Shown here piece by piece: positions 45,042 to 55,436 of a DNA stretch of 62,549 bases. The position numbers were made by a program, and so were the translations under genes. Source of the DNA: Allobosea sp. TND4EK4. Its GTDB lineage: Bacteria; Pseudomonadota; Alphaproteobacteria; Rhizobiales; Beijerinckiaceae. The notes beneath the pieces are model-generated. The model was given only the letters and a program-made list of their open reading frames with translations. It made no database searches and was not told the DNA's origin. Location: positions 1-62,549 of the forward strand of contig NZ_FTMO01000016.1 in NCBI RefSeq assembly GCF_900156025.1, read 5' to 3'. Position 1 is the first letter of the stretch, and every line of letters begins with the position of its first letter.

Positions 45042-46388
45042 ATGACCATGCCCGCTTCCGAACAGGCGAATGCCACTCCCTCCGATGCACCCGGCCTGCC
45101 GGCGCGGCGCCTCGCCGCCAGCGTCGTCGACGAGGTGCTGCGCGCCCGCGTCTCGCTGGACGAGACGCTGGAACGGCTCCTGCCGGCCGCCGGGCTGGAG
45201 CCGGCCGACGCCGCGCTCGCCCGCGCCATCGCGATCACGGCCTTTCGCCGCCTCGGCACCATCCAGCACGCCATCGACGAGCGCCTGGACCGGGGCAGCC
45301 CGCGCAATTCCGGCCCGTTCGAGCCGATCCTGACCGCTGCCGCCGCCCAGATCCTCTTCCTCGACGTGCCGGATCACGCCGCCGTCGACATCGCCATCCG
45401 GCAGCTCCACGAGGACCCGCGTTCCGCCCGCTATGTCGCGCTGGGCAATGCGCTGCTGCGGCGCCTGGCCCGGGAGCGGGAGGCGGTTCTTGCAGAAGCG
45501 CAGGCCGACCCCTTCCGCGATGTGCCCGAATGGCTCGCAGAAAGCTGGTCCGCCGCCTATGGCGAGGAAGCTGCCCGCGCCATCGCGCTCAGCCATCGCG
45601 AGGAGCCGCCCCTCGACATCAGCGTCAAGGCCGACGCCGCCGGTTGGGCCCAGAAGCTCGACGGCGTCCTGCTGCCGACCGGTTCGATCCGGCTGCGGAG
45701 CCGGCAGTCGATCACCGACCTGCCCGGTTTCGCCGACGGGGCATGGTGGGTCCAGGATGCCGCGGCCGCTTTGCCGGTGAGGCTGATCGCGCCGGCACCG
45801 GGTGAGCGCATCGCCGATATCTGCGCCGCGCCCGGCGGCAAGACGGCCCAGCTCGCCGCCGCGGGCGCGAGCGTGACGGCGCTCGACCGCTCGGCGCCGC
45901 GGCTGAAGCGGCTCAAGGCCAATCTCGCCCGGTTGGGTCTGGAGGCTGAGATCGTCACCGCCGATGCCACCACCTGGAAAGCCGAGCCCTTCGACGCGGT
46001 GCTGCTCGACGCGCCCTGCAGCGCGACGGGCACGATCCGCCGCCATCCCGACGTCGCCTGGACGAAATCGGAGGAGGATCGCGACCGGCTTGGCGCGCTG
46101 CAGGCGCGCCTGCTCGACGGCGCCGCCGCGCTGGTGAAGCCGGGCGGACGGCTCGTCTACTGCACCTGCTCGCTGGAACCGCAGGAGGGTGAAGCACAGG
46201 TTGAGGCCTTTCTCGCGCGCCATCCCCAGTTTCATCGCAGCCCGGTCAGTGCCCACGAGATCGGCGATCTCGCTGTCGCCATCGATGCCAGGGGCGATAT
46301 CCGCACCCTTCCGCCCCAATTGCCCGGCGAAACGCCCCGGCTTTCGGGATGGGCGGGATTTTACGCAAGCCGCCTGATCAGGCTATGA
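45042..46388 (+). CDS. rsmB: 16S rRNA (cytosine-C5)-methyltransferase RsmB
   Basis: A 448-residue enzyme that methylates C967 (E. coli numbering) of 16S rRNA. The N-terminal half is a NusB-like RNA-binding domain; the C-terminal half is a SAM domain with DICAAPGGKTAQLAAAGASV, VLLDAPCSATGTIRRHPDVA and YCTCSLEPQEGE carrying the two catalytic Cys of the RNA m5C family. ATG 45042 begins one base after the htpX stop; ATG 45048 is an alternative. Heparinase-like and purH genes follow. Confidence 0.9.
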   Translation: MTMPASEQANATPSDAPGLPARRLAASVVDEVLRARVSLDETLERLLPAAGLEPADAALARAIAITAFRRLGTIQHAIDERLDRGSPRNSGPFEPILTAAAAQILFLDVPDHAAVDIAIRQLHEDPRSARYVALGNALLRRLAREREAVLAEAQADPFRDVPEWLAESWSAAYGEEAARAIALSHREEPPLDISVKADAAGWAQKLDGVLLPTGSIRLRSRQSITDLPGFADGAWWVQDAAAALPVRLIAPAPGERIADICAAPGGKTAQLAAAGASVTALDRSAPRLKRLKANLARLGLEAEIVTADATTWKAEPFDAVLLDAPCSATGTIRRHPDVAWTKSEEDRDRLGALQARLLDGAAALVKPGGRLVYCTCSLEPQEGEAQVEAFLARHPQFHRSPVSAHEIGDLAVAIDARGDIRTLPPQLPGETPRLSGWAGFYASRLIRL

Positions 46389-46479
46389 CGGCCTAGAGGA
46401 TTCGCGCGGGGGACCGCGCCGTTTCCGAGGGGGTCGGCGCGGCACGAGGCTGCGCCCGGAAGCGGAGCGTACGGGGGAT

Positions 46480-48258
46480 TTGAGCGCCTGGTCCGAGCGT
46501 CGGGGACTGGCTCAGGCTGCGATCGGGCGCGCGGCGCGGCGCACCCGTGGCCAGGTGGTCGCGGCGACACGCCGGCTCTGGCCCTTCGGCCGCAAGCCGG
46601 CGAGCCGCCTGCTCTTTGCGCCCCACGATCTGCGCACGGCAGACCCGACCACGGCAGCCGATGTCTATGCGGGCTACTATGCCTTCGCCGGGCGCACCCT
46701 GCGGACTCATGGCGAGTCGCCCTTCGAGGTCGAGCCGCCGAGCGAGGCCTGGGCCGAGGCGCTCTACGGCTTCGCCTGGCTGCGCCATATGCGAGCAGCC
46801 GACACCGCGATCGCCCGCGCCAACGCACGCAGCCTCGTCGAGGACTTCATCCTCAGGCGCCGCGACCGCACCGAGATCGCCCGGCGCCCGGCCGTCGCCG
46901 CCCGCCGGGCGATCTCGCTGCTGTCCCATTCGCCGCTGCTGCTGGAGGGCGTCGACCACGCCTTCTACGACCGCTTCGTGCGCCACGTCTCGCGCCTCGC
47001 CGACCGTGTCGGCCTTTCGCTCGCGGGAGCCGTCGAGGGGGCGGACCGTCTGAACGGGCTGATCGCGCTGGCCTTCGCCGCCATCTGCCTCGACGGGCAG
47101 GATGCCCGCCGCCGCCGCATCGAAACCCTGCTCTCCGACGAACTCGACGACCAGATCCTGCCCGATGGCGGCCATCTCTCGCGCAACCCGCGCCTGCTGA
47201 TCGACCTGCTGCTCGACCTTTTGCCGCTCCGCGAAACCTTCGCCGCCCGCGGGCTCGAGCCGCCGCGCGGCGTGCTGACGGCGATCGAACGGACGATGCC
47301 GCATCTGCGCCTGTTCCGGCACGGCGACGGGGCGCTCGCGCTGTTCAACGGCATGGGCATCACCCCGCCGGACCTGATGGCGACGCTGTCGGCCTATGAC
47401 GACGCGCGCGGGCGGCCGACCGAGCACGCTGCCTATTCCGGCTACAGCCGGCTCGCCGCCGAGCGCAGCGTCGTCGTGGTCGATGCCGGTGCGCCGCCGA
47501 AGGGCGCCTATTCCGTCGAGGCCCATGCCGGCTGCCTCGCCTTCGAGTTTTCGAGCGGCGCGCAGCGCATCATCGTCAATTGCGGCGCGAGCCGTTTCGG
47601 GCCGCCCGAGCTGAAGCTGGCCGCCCGCAGCACCGCGGCCCATTCGACCCTTGTGCTCGACGATCGCTCCAGCGCCAATTTCGGCCGCGTACTCGGCGAA
47701 ATGCGGATCATCTCCGGGCCCGCCGATGTCCGCGTCGCCCGGCAGGACGGCGTTGACGGGCCCGAATGGGTCGCCAGCCATGACGGCTATCGCTACGCGC
47801 TCGGCGCGGTCCATACCCGCCGTCTCCAGCTCGCCCGCGATGGAACCGAACTCGCTGGGGAGGACGAGATCGCGCTCGGCGGGTCGCACACCGCCTTGCC
47901 CGCCGCGGCCCGCTTTCACCTCCATCCCAATGTCCGCGCCAGCCTCGTGCGCGACGGCAGCGGTGCGCTGCTGGCGCTCGCCTCGGGGGAAGTCTGGAGC
48001 TTCGAGGCCGGCGGCCTGCCGCTGGCTCTGGAAGAAAGCCTGTTCCTCGCTTCGGCGGACGGTCGGCGCCGCACAGAGCAGATCGTCGTGGCTTTCGATG
48101 CCGTCGCGACCCCGCGCATCGCCTGGCGCCTGCACCGCATCAGCGCCGCCAATCCACGTGCCGGACAGACAATCGCGCAGATCCTGGCGGAGCGACAGGA
48201 CGCTGCTTCCGGGCCGGCCGACACGGTGCCGGGCATCGATCTCCCGCCCGACGCGTGA
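46480..48258 (+). CDS. Heparinase II/III-like protein
   Basis: A 592-residue protein with a C-terminal heparinase II/III domain (SGYSRLAAERSVVVVDAGAP, YSVEAHAGCLAFEFSSGAQR, then CGASRFGPPELKLAARS) and an alpha-helical toroid-like N-terminal part (about 70-350). No signal peptide is evident. Members cleave or remodel uronate polysaccharides. It starts at TTG 46480 with a GGGGG just upstream; no ATG in frame fits better. Homologs beside rsmB and purH are common in Rhizobiales, so the order may be conserved for reasons other than function. Confidence 0.8.
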   Translation: MSAWSERRGLAQAAIGRAARRTRGQVVAATRRLWPFGRKPASRLLFAPHDLRTADPTTAADVYAGYYAFAGRTLRTHGESPFEVEPPSEAWAEALYGFAWLRHMRAADTAIARANARSLVEDFILRRRDRTEIARRPAVAARRAISLLSHSPLLLEGVDHAFYDRFVRHVSRLADRVGLSLAGAVEGADRLNGLIALAFAAICLDGQDARRRRIETLLSDELDDQILPDGGHLSRNPRLLIDLLLDLLPLRETFAARGLEPPRGVLTAIERTMPHLRLFRHGDGALALFNGMGITPPDLMATLSAYDDARGRPTEHAAYSGYSRLAAERSVVVVDAGAPPKGAYSVEAHAGCLAFEFSSGAQRIIVNCGASRFGPPELKLAARSTAAHSTLVLDDRSSANFGRVLGEMRIISGPADVRVARQDGVDGPEWVASHDGYRYALGAVHTRRLQLARDGTELAGEDEIALGGSHTALPAAARFHLHPNVRASLVRDGSGALLALASGEVWSFEAGGLPLALEESLFLASADGRRRTEQIVVAFDAVATPRIAWRLHRISAANPRAGQTIAQILAERQDAASGPADTVPGIDLPPDA

Positions 48259-48364
48259 CGCTTCCGCGACGGCGGCTTTTGCCTTTCGCGCCGCAGCATG
48301 ATAGCCCGCGCGCGTCGATCATGGGTCGACGGCCTGCCCCGCCACACAGCCGGATCTGATCCCG

Positions 48365-49957
<1,593 letters not shown>

Positions 49958-49973
49958 TCGGAAGGGCGCCAGG

Positions 49974-50477
49974 ATGAGCCTCGACTCCGTCCGCGCATTC
50001 TTCGCAGCCCATGCGCCCGACATCCCGGTCATGGTGACCGAGCAGAGCAGCGCCACCGTTCTGCTCGCGGCGGCGGCGCATGGCGTCGAGCCCGGCCAGA
50101 TCGCCAAGACGCTGTCGCTGCGGATCGGCGATGAGGTCGTCCTCGTCGTCGCCCGGGGTGATGCCAGGCTTGACAACCGCAAGGCCAGGGCCGCGCTCGG
50201 CGGCAAGCCGCGCATGCTTGGGCAGGAGGAGGTCGAGGCCCTGACCGGCCATCCGGTCGGAGGCGTCTGTCCCTTCGGGCTCGCCACGGCCCTCAAGATC
50301 TATTGCGACGTCTCGCTGAAGGCGTTCGACGAAGTGGTGCCGGCCGCCGGATCGACCCACAGCGCCGTGCGCATCGCGCCGGAGCGCATGGCAGCGCTGA
50401 CCGGCGCCGAATGGGTCGATGTCTGCCAGGACCCGGCGGCGCCGGGAGAAGCCGGCGTCGGCCCTGCGGAAGCCTGA
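49974..50477 (+). CDS. YbaK/EbsC-family aminoacyl-tRNA deacylase-like protein
   Basis: A 167-residue YbaK/ProX-domain protein. [30 protein letters not shown], and the [20 protein letters not shown] segment are typical of the trans-editing deacylases that remove misacylated residues such as Cys or Ala from tRNAs. Also found as regulators of unknown substrate. The last gene of the htpX-to-YbaK rightward run. Confidence 0.83.
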   Translation: MSLDSVRAFFAAHAPDIPVMVTEQSSATVLLAAAAHGVEPGQIAKTLSLRIGDEVVLVVARGDARLDNRKARAALGGKPRMLGQEEVEALTGHPVGGVCPFGLATALKIYCDVSLKAFDEVVPAAGSTHSAVRIAPERMAALTGAEWVDVCQDPAAPGEAGVGPAEA

Positions 50478-50481
50478 CGCC

Positions 50482-51285
50482 TCAGCTCTTGATCGCCGCG
50501 ATCAGTGCCATCGCCGCGGCCGGATTGCGGACCTTGTCGCCGCTGATGACATAGAGAAAGACGTCGCGCGCCTGCGCCCTGGCCGGAGGGGCAAGGGTCT
50601 CCAGCCCCTCGGGCACGCCGCCCTCGGCCCAGACCTGCGTGGCCTTCGCCCAGCGCTTCAGCCCGGCCTCGGAATAGCCCTTCGGCTCGGCCTCCTTCGT
50701 GCCCATGATGCGGGCATAGACGAAGGGCGCCGTGACATCGGCGATCTGCGTGTAATCGGCATCGGCTGAGGTGATGGCGGCGACCCCGTAGTCCCGCAGC
50801 AGCGCGACGAAATCGGGCGAGCGGAAGCTGTCATGGCGCACCTCGACCGCATGGCGCAGCGTGACCCCGTCCAGCTCCTTCGGCAACAGCTTGAGGAAAG
50901 CCTCGAAATCACCGGGCTCGAAGCGCTTCGTCGGCATGAACTGCCAGTTGATCGGCCCGAGCTTGTGCTTGAGTTCGGTCAATCCGCTGGTCAGGAATTT
51001 CTCGACCGAGGGGCCGGCCTCCGCCAGCACCTTGCGGTTCGTGCAGAACCGCGAGCCCTTCAGGGCGAAGACGAAATCCTCCGGCGTCTCCTCCCGCCAT
51101 CTGGCGAAGCTCTCCGGCTTCTGCGAGCCGTAATAGGTCCCGTTGATCTCGATCGAGGTCAGATGGCCGGCCGCGTATTCCAGCTCGCGCTTCTGCGGCA
51201 GCCCGTCCGGATAGAACGTGCCGCGCCAGGGTTCGAACACCCAGCCGCCGATCCCGATGCGGACCGCTCCCGCCGCCTTCGCCAT
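50482..51285 (-). CDS. DUF72 TIM-barrel protein
   Basis: A 267-residue DUF72 protein: RIGIGGWVFEPWRGTFYPDG, TSIEINGTYYGSQKPESFAR, VFALKGSRFCTNRK and LRHAVEVRHDSFRS. DUF72 is a TIM-barrel of unknown activity seen across bacteria. AGAGGAGCG supports ATG 51285. It converges with the YbaK-like gene 4 bases away. Confidence 0.87.
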   Translation of the reverse strand: MAKAAGAVRIGIGGWVFEPWRGTFYPDGLPQKRELEYAAGHLTSIEINGTYYGSQKPESFARWREETPEDFVFALKGSRFCTNRKVLAEAGPSVEKFLTSGLTELKHKLGPINWQFMPTKRFEPGDFEAFLKLLPKELDGVTLRHAVEVRHDSFRSPDFVALLRDYGVAAITSADADYTQIADVTAPFVYARIMGTKEAEPKGYSEAGLKRWAKATQVWAEGGVPEGLETLAPPARAQARDVFLYVISGDKVRNPAAAMALIAAIKS

Positions 51286-51472
51286 GATGCGCTCCTCTGC
51301 AACAGGCCGATCCTGCCTGTCCGGGGCTTTGGCGGCCACCGGTTTTTCGCCCGCGGACGGTACCGTGCGGCAGCCGCCGATCCTGTCAGGATCGCCGCCC
51401 TTTCAGAAATGCAAGCAACGTCCCGACCGGCTTTACGCGGATCTTGGAAGGCCGGTCCGGGCACAAGACTCC

Positions 51473-53548
51473 TCAAAGCCCTGTTTCGACCGCCTGCCAA
51501 TCGAGAAGGGTCTGCGGAACCTTCTCCCGCTGGAGAGGCCTTGCATAGAAGAACCCCTGAGCCGAAACGCAGCCCACATCGCGCAGGCGCGCGGCCTGCT
51601 CGGCGTTTTCGACCCCTTCGGCCGTGGTGTGCATGCCCATGGCGTGAGCGAGGCTGACGATGGCGGCGACGATTGCAGCGTCGCTCTCATCACTGATGAG
51701 GTTGCGCACAAAATTCTGGTCGATCTTGATGTGATCGACCGGGAACTGCTTGAGATGCAGCAGCGAGGCGAAGCCCGTCCCGAAATCGTCGAGCGCGATC
51801 GAGATACCGGCTTCGTGCAGCTTGTTCAGGATCAGCGAGGCCGTCGCCGTCCGGCGCCCGAGGAAGGCCGTTTCCGTCACCTCGACCTCGAAATGTTCCG
51901 AGGAGACCCCCGCCTCGTCGAGGATGCCGATGATTCTGTCGGCCAGCCTTGGATCGGAGATCTCGGCCGAGGACAGGTTCACCGCCACGCGGCCGCAGGC
52001 GAGACCCCGATCCAGCCATGATCGAACGTCTGCCACGACCTGGCGGATCATCTGTTCGCCGAGCTCGATCGAAATGGCCTGCTCGGCGAACATCGAGCCG
52101 AAATAAGCGGGCGTGAGAACCCCCTTGGCAGGGTGCTTCCAGCGGGCGAGGGCCTCGAGGCCGACGATCCGGCCCGTCAGCAGCGATATCTTTGGCTGAT
52201 AATAAGGAACGAACTGGTGGGCCGCGAGGCCTTCGCGGACATCGCGGGCGATGGTCACCCGATGTTCCATCGTCTCGCGGGCGGCGCTGGTATACACCAC
52301 CGCCTGGCTGCGCCCCTGCTCCTTCGCGCGATAGAGCGCGATGTCCGCGTCCTTCATCAGTTCGATGGGGTCGCGGTGATGCTCCGGGAAGGTGGCCAGC
52401 CCGATGCTGAGCGTGGTGGAGAGCGCCCGGCCTTCATGCTGGAACGGGGCACGGAGAGCCTCGACGATGTCCGCGGCCCGTGCCGTCGCTTCGCTCCCTT
52501 CCCCGATATCGGCAAGGATGATGGCGAACTCGTCGCCGCCCAGACGCGCCACGGTGTCGCCCGCTCCGACAAAGCTTCCAAGCCGCAGGGCCGCTTCGCG
52601 AAGAAGCAGGTCTCCGACCGCATGGCCGAGCGTGTCGTTCACATCCTTGAAGTCGTCGAGATCCAGCATCAGCAGTCCCACGCCGGTTCCCGAGGCCTCG
52701 GCCTTCGTCAGCGCCTCGTTGAGGCGGAGCTGGAAGAGGGCCCTGTTCGCAAGGCCCGTCAGGGGATCATGATTGGCGGTGCGCCAGATCGCTTCCTCGG
52801 TGGCCTTCCGATCGGCGATGTCGAAGGTCAGCCCGATCAGCCGGTTCCGCTCCTTGCGCTCCGCCCTGACCGCCAACCATGTTTGCGATCCGTCGGGCGC
52901 GAAATAGCGCATTTCGGCAGCGCCGCTCCCGTCGGCCATGACGGCACTCCAGAATGCCGGCACTTTCTCGCGGTCATCGGGATGAACCCTCGCGATGAAA
53001 TCGGCTGCCGGCCCGGAGGACAGGCCGAGCAGCACCAGGGAATTCTCGGAACGATCGACCCACTGCGTCTCGAGATCGAGTTCCCAGGCCGCCATCCTGC
53101 TGGCCTGCAGGGCGAGCCGCAACCGCTCCTCGCTGACCCGGATCGCATTCTCGGCCGCCTTGCGGATCGTGATGTCGGTGAAGGTGCGGACCATCCCGCC
53201 ATTGGGGAGGCGGTTGCTCCGGACTTCCAGCACCGTCCCGTCGGGTCTCTGCCTCTCGTAGTCCAGGATTTCGACGGTGATTCCCTCGTATTTGATCGCG
53301 CGAAGGAGCTCCTTGGTGACCGTGCCGAATTCCCCTTTCTCCAGTTGCCAGCGCTTCACCGCCTCGAAGGAAGGATTGGATCGCATCAGGTCGTGGGGCA
53401 GGCCGAGCAGATCGATCGCGCGCTGATTGCAGACGGCGACGTATCCGTTGGCATCGACCATCATGATGCCCTGTTCCACATGCTCCAGGACGGCAGTCAG
53501 GAGATCGCTGTCGACGGGGAATGATCGAGCTATGCGCTGAATGTTCAA
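51473..53548 (-). CDS. PAS-PAS-GGDEF-EAL cyclic-di-GMP enzyme
   Basis: A 691-residue cytoplasmic signalling protein. Two PAS domains (about 10-125 and 140-250), a GGDEF domain (265-420) with intact RLGGDEFAIILAD, and an EAL domain (440-680) with EALARWKHP, ALDDFGTGFASLLHLK and KIDQNF. Both motifs look catalytic, so it could make and break c-di-GMP. The I-site R-x-x-D before GGDEF is replaced by GAGD, so product inhibition of the usual type is not expected. No membrane helix. TTG 53548 is chosen as start since no ATG precedes the PAS domain; TTG 53653 is another option. Confidence 0.85.
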   Translation of the reverse strand: MNIQRIARSFPVDSDLLTAVLEHVEQGIMMVDANGYVAVCNQRAIDLLGLPHDLMRSNPSFEAVKRWQLEKGEFGTVTKELLRAIKYEGITVEILDYERQRPDGTVLEVRSNRLPNGGMVRTFTDITIRKAAENAIRVSEERLRLALQASRMAAWELDLETQWVDRSENSLVLLGLSSGPAADFIARVHPDDREKVPAFWSAVMADGSGAAEMRYFAPDGSQTWLAVRAERKERNRLIGLTFDIADRKATEEAIWRTANHDPLTGLANRALFQLRLNEALTKAEASGTGVGLLMLDLDDFKDVNDTLGHAVGDLLLREAALRLGSFVGAGDTVARLGGDEFAIILADIGEGSEATARAADIVEALRAPFQHEGRALSTTLSIGLATFPEHHRDPIELMKDADIALYRAKEQGRSQAVVYTSAARETMEHRVTIARDVREGLAAHQFVPYYQPKISLLTGRIVGLEALARWKHPAKGVLTPAYFGSMFAEQAISIELGEQMIRQVVADVRSWLDRGLACGRVAVNLSSAEISDPRLADRIIGILDEAGVSSEHFEVEVTETAFLGRRTATASLILNKLHEAGISIALDDFGTGFASLLHLKQFPVDHIKIDQNFVRNLISDESDAAIVAAIVSLAHAMGMHTTAEGVENAEQAARLRDVGCVSAQGFFYARPLQREKVPQTLLDWQAVETGL

Positions 53549-53830
53549 GCGGCCGCCTCTCCCCAAGCTCAGGGTCGCTCCAGCGTAGGGCTGCGTCGCT
53601 TTCGAAATGCTGAAAGATCGTGGTCGAGGTTTGCCATTCCATGCGAATTGCAAGGCAGTGCAGGGCCGCCTGTCTCGGCGCGAATCATCTCTCGCGTCGC
53701 CGGAGCGGTCAGCAGAGGCCGGGCGGGGAGCAAGCCGTTCTCGTTCCGCAGCACCATCCCGCTCCGCGAGCCCGACGCGCCGCGCCGAACTGGAGACAGC
53801 CCCGGTCGAGGCATCGGCCCTATTTCCGCG
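53549..53830. other. Non-coding gap between GGDEF-EAL gene and MFS gene
   Basis: About 280 bases. The open frames crossing it have shifting, Arg-rich composition and no family sequence. I see no RNA gene, insertion sequence or strong hairpin. It should contain the promoter of the leftward GGDEF-EAL gene. Confidence 0.4.
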
Positions 53831-55063
53831 TCACCGCGGGTTTTGAGAGGCGATCATCCTCACCGCCGCGACAACGGCCGCCGCGGATATCGCGGACGCG
53901 ACCGAGAACAGCCCGCCATAGCCCATCGTGTCGGCAAGCTTGCCGGCGATCATCGACCCGGCGAGATAGACCAGCAACTGCGCGCAGGCCAGGATGGTGA
54001 AGTCGGTCCCAGGCTGTTCCGACGTCGTCACCGCCATGAACAGCGAGTAGAGCGCGACGATCTCCATGTAGCGGATCAAGGTCTGGAAGCCGGCTGCGCC
54101 GAAGAGGGGCCATGCGCCGGTGAAGACGCCCAGAGCGTGGCCGGCGAAGAGCAGAAAGCACAGCGTCCGCAAGCCCCCGAGCAGCGCCAGGACGAAGGCG
54201 AGCCCACGCATCCTGACCATCCAGGCGGCAAGGATAGAGCCGCCGAGCCCCGCCGTCGTCGCCGAGATCCCGGAAAGATAGCCGATCTGGCTCAGCGGAA
54301 CACCCGCATCGACGAGATAGGCCCCCTCCATCGCCTTCACGAGGCCTTCGCTCGCCCGATAGATCAGCGCGATCCAGAGAATCTGGCGCGCTTCCGGACG
54401 CTTCAGGAAGGCGCGGATCGAAGGCCTTGGCGCACGCGCGTCCGGCACCGGGTCGGTCTCGCGCATCATCGCGGCCGCGATCAGCGGCAGCAGCGAGACG
54501 GCCGCGATCACGAGAAGCATGCCGGTCCAGCCGATATGCTCGTAGAGCACGAGCCCCAGCGTCCCGCCGATCACCACGCCGAAGGCGATCGAGCCGCCCT
54601 GGATGGCATTGCCGATCGGCCGATCGGCTTCCGGCAGATACTTGGCCGCATAGCCGTCGGTGGCGATGTCCTGCGTCGAGATCAGCAGCGAGGCGACGAG
54701 GCCGATCGCGATGATCCAGCCGACCTGTGTCGGCCCCACCGCGATCAGCGCCAGCATCGTCGCGATCACGCCGATCTGGGTGATGAAGACCCAGCCGGCG
54801 CGATGCGCCCGGGCGAACGGCCTGATCCGGTCGATCCAGGGCGCCCAGATGAACTTGAGCACCAGCGGCAGCAGCAGGACGCTCATGTATCCGATGGCGG
54901 TTCGCGAGACCCCGATCTCACGCATGATCGGGGGCAGGGCGGCGACGAAGAGATAGGACGGGATCGACTGCGCCAGATAGAGCCCGCCGAGCACCGCGAA
55001 GAGCCGCTTGCGGCCGATCGATGGCTGCGCTGCGACGCCGCCAGATGAGGTCGTCGCGCTCAT
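53831..55063 (-). CDS. MFS transporter, RhtX/FptX-like siderophore permease
   Basis: A 410-residue major facilitator with 12 predicted helices. LGGLYLAQSIPSYLFVAALP and KFIWAPWIDRIRPFARAHRA in the first half, and RYMEIVALYSLFMAVTTSEQ in the second, resemble the RhtX/FptX/AmpG-like single-protein siderophore importers. The ATG overlaps the stop of the 124-residue gene (ATGA, 55060-55063), and that gene follows a TonB receptor by 2 bases, so it probably moves the siderophore across the inner membrane. Confidence 0.82.
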   Translation of the reverse strand: MSATTSSGGVAAQPSIGRKRLFAVLGGLYLAQSIPSYLFVAALPPIMREIGVSRTAIGYMSVLLLPLVLKFIWAPWIDRIRPFARAHRAGWVFITQIGVIATMLALIAVGPTQVGWIIAIGLVASLLISTQDIATDGYAAKYLPEADRPIGNAIQGGSIAFGVVIGGTLGLVLYEHIGWTGMLLVIAAVSLLPLIAAAMMRETDPVPDARAPRPSIRAFLKRPEARQILWIALIYRASEGLVKAMEGAYLVDAGVPLSQIGYLSGISATTAGLGGSILAAWMVRMRGLAFVLALLGGLRTLCFLLFAGHALGVFTGAWPLFGAAGFQTLIRYMEIVALYSLFMAVTTSEQPGTDFTILACAQLLVYLAGSMIAGKLADTMGYGGLFSVASAISAAAVVAAVRMIASQNPR

Positions 55064-55434
55064 GATGTGGCTGCCAGCTGCCGGAGCAGGAAGGCGCGGC
55101 CGACCGCCTCGTTCCGGTCCGCGATGATCGGGAACGGCCAGAGTTTGCGGAAGGTCTCGGCCGTCTTCTCGCTGGCATCGGGCCGCACGATGGCGCAGGC
55201 GCGGCAGAGCCGCCCGACCTGCGCCCGCGTCGCCTTGAACCAGAGCGCCTGCTCGCGTTCGCCGGCCTGGGAGAGGCCCCGTCCTCCGCCGAACACGGTC
55301 AGCAGCGCGAAGGGGCGCTCCTGCCGCCCGATCTCGGCGAGCGCATCGAGATAGGCCCGCTCGTCTTCGTCGCGATAGGGCGGCAGGAAGCGCAGCGTCA
55401 CGATCGAATCGTCGCCGATATCGAGGCTGACCAT
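55060..55434 (-). CDS. Unknown 124-residue protein in siderophore operon
   Basis: A soluble protein without signal peptide or membrane segment: YRDEDERAYLDALAEIGRQE, RPFALLTVFGGGRGLSQAGE, REQALWFKATRAQVGRLCRA, then CAIVRP and LWPFPIIADRNEAVGRAFL. The alternating strands and helices with a central FALLTVF strand recall STAS/SpoIIAA-like small domains, but this is a loose impression. It is 2 bases after the TonB receptor stop and overlaps the MFS start, so it is translated with both. Possible roles are release of iron from the imported siderophore or regulation of the permease; neither is shown. Confidence 0.75.
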   Translation of the reverse strand: MVSLDIGDDSIVTLRFLPPYRDEDERAYLDALAEIGRQERPFALLTVFGGGRGLSQAGEREQALWFKATRAQVGRLCRACAIVRPDASEKTAETFRKLWPFPIIADRNEAVGRAFLLRQLAATS

Positions 55435-55436
55435 GC

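Noticed and set aside
46393..48135. 580-codon minus frame opposite the heparinase-like gene
   Set aside because: No family features; the + strand frame has clear heparinase II/III motifs and a good Shine-Dalgarno before TTG 46480.
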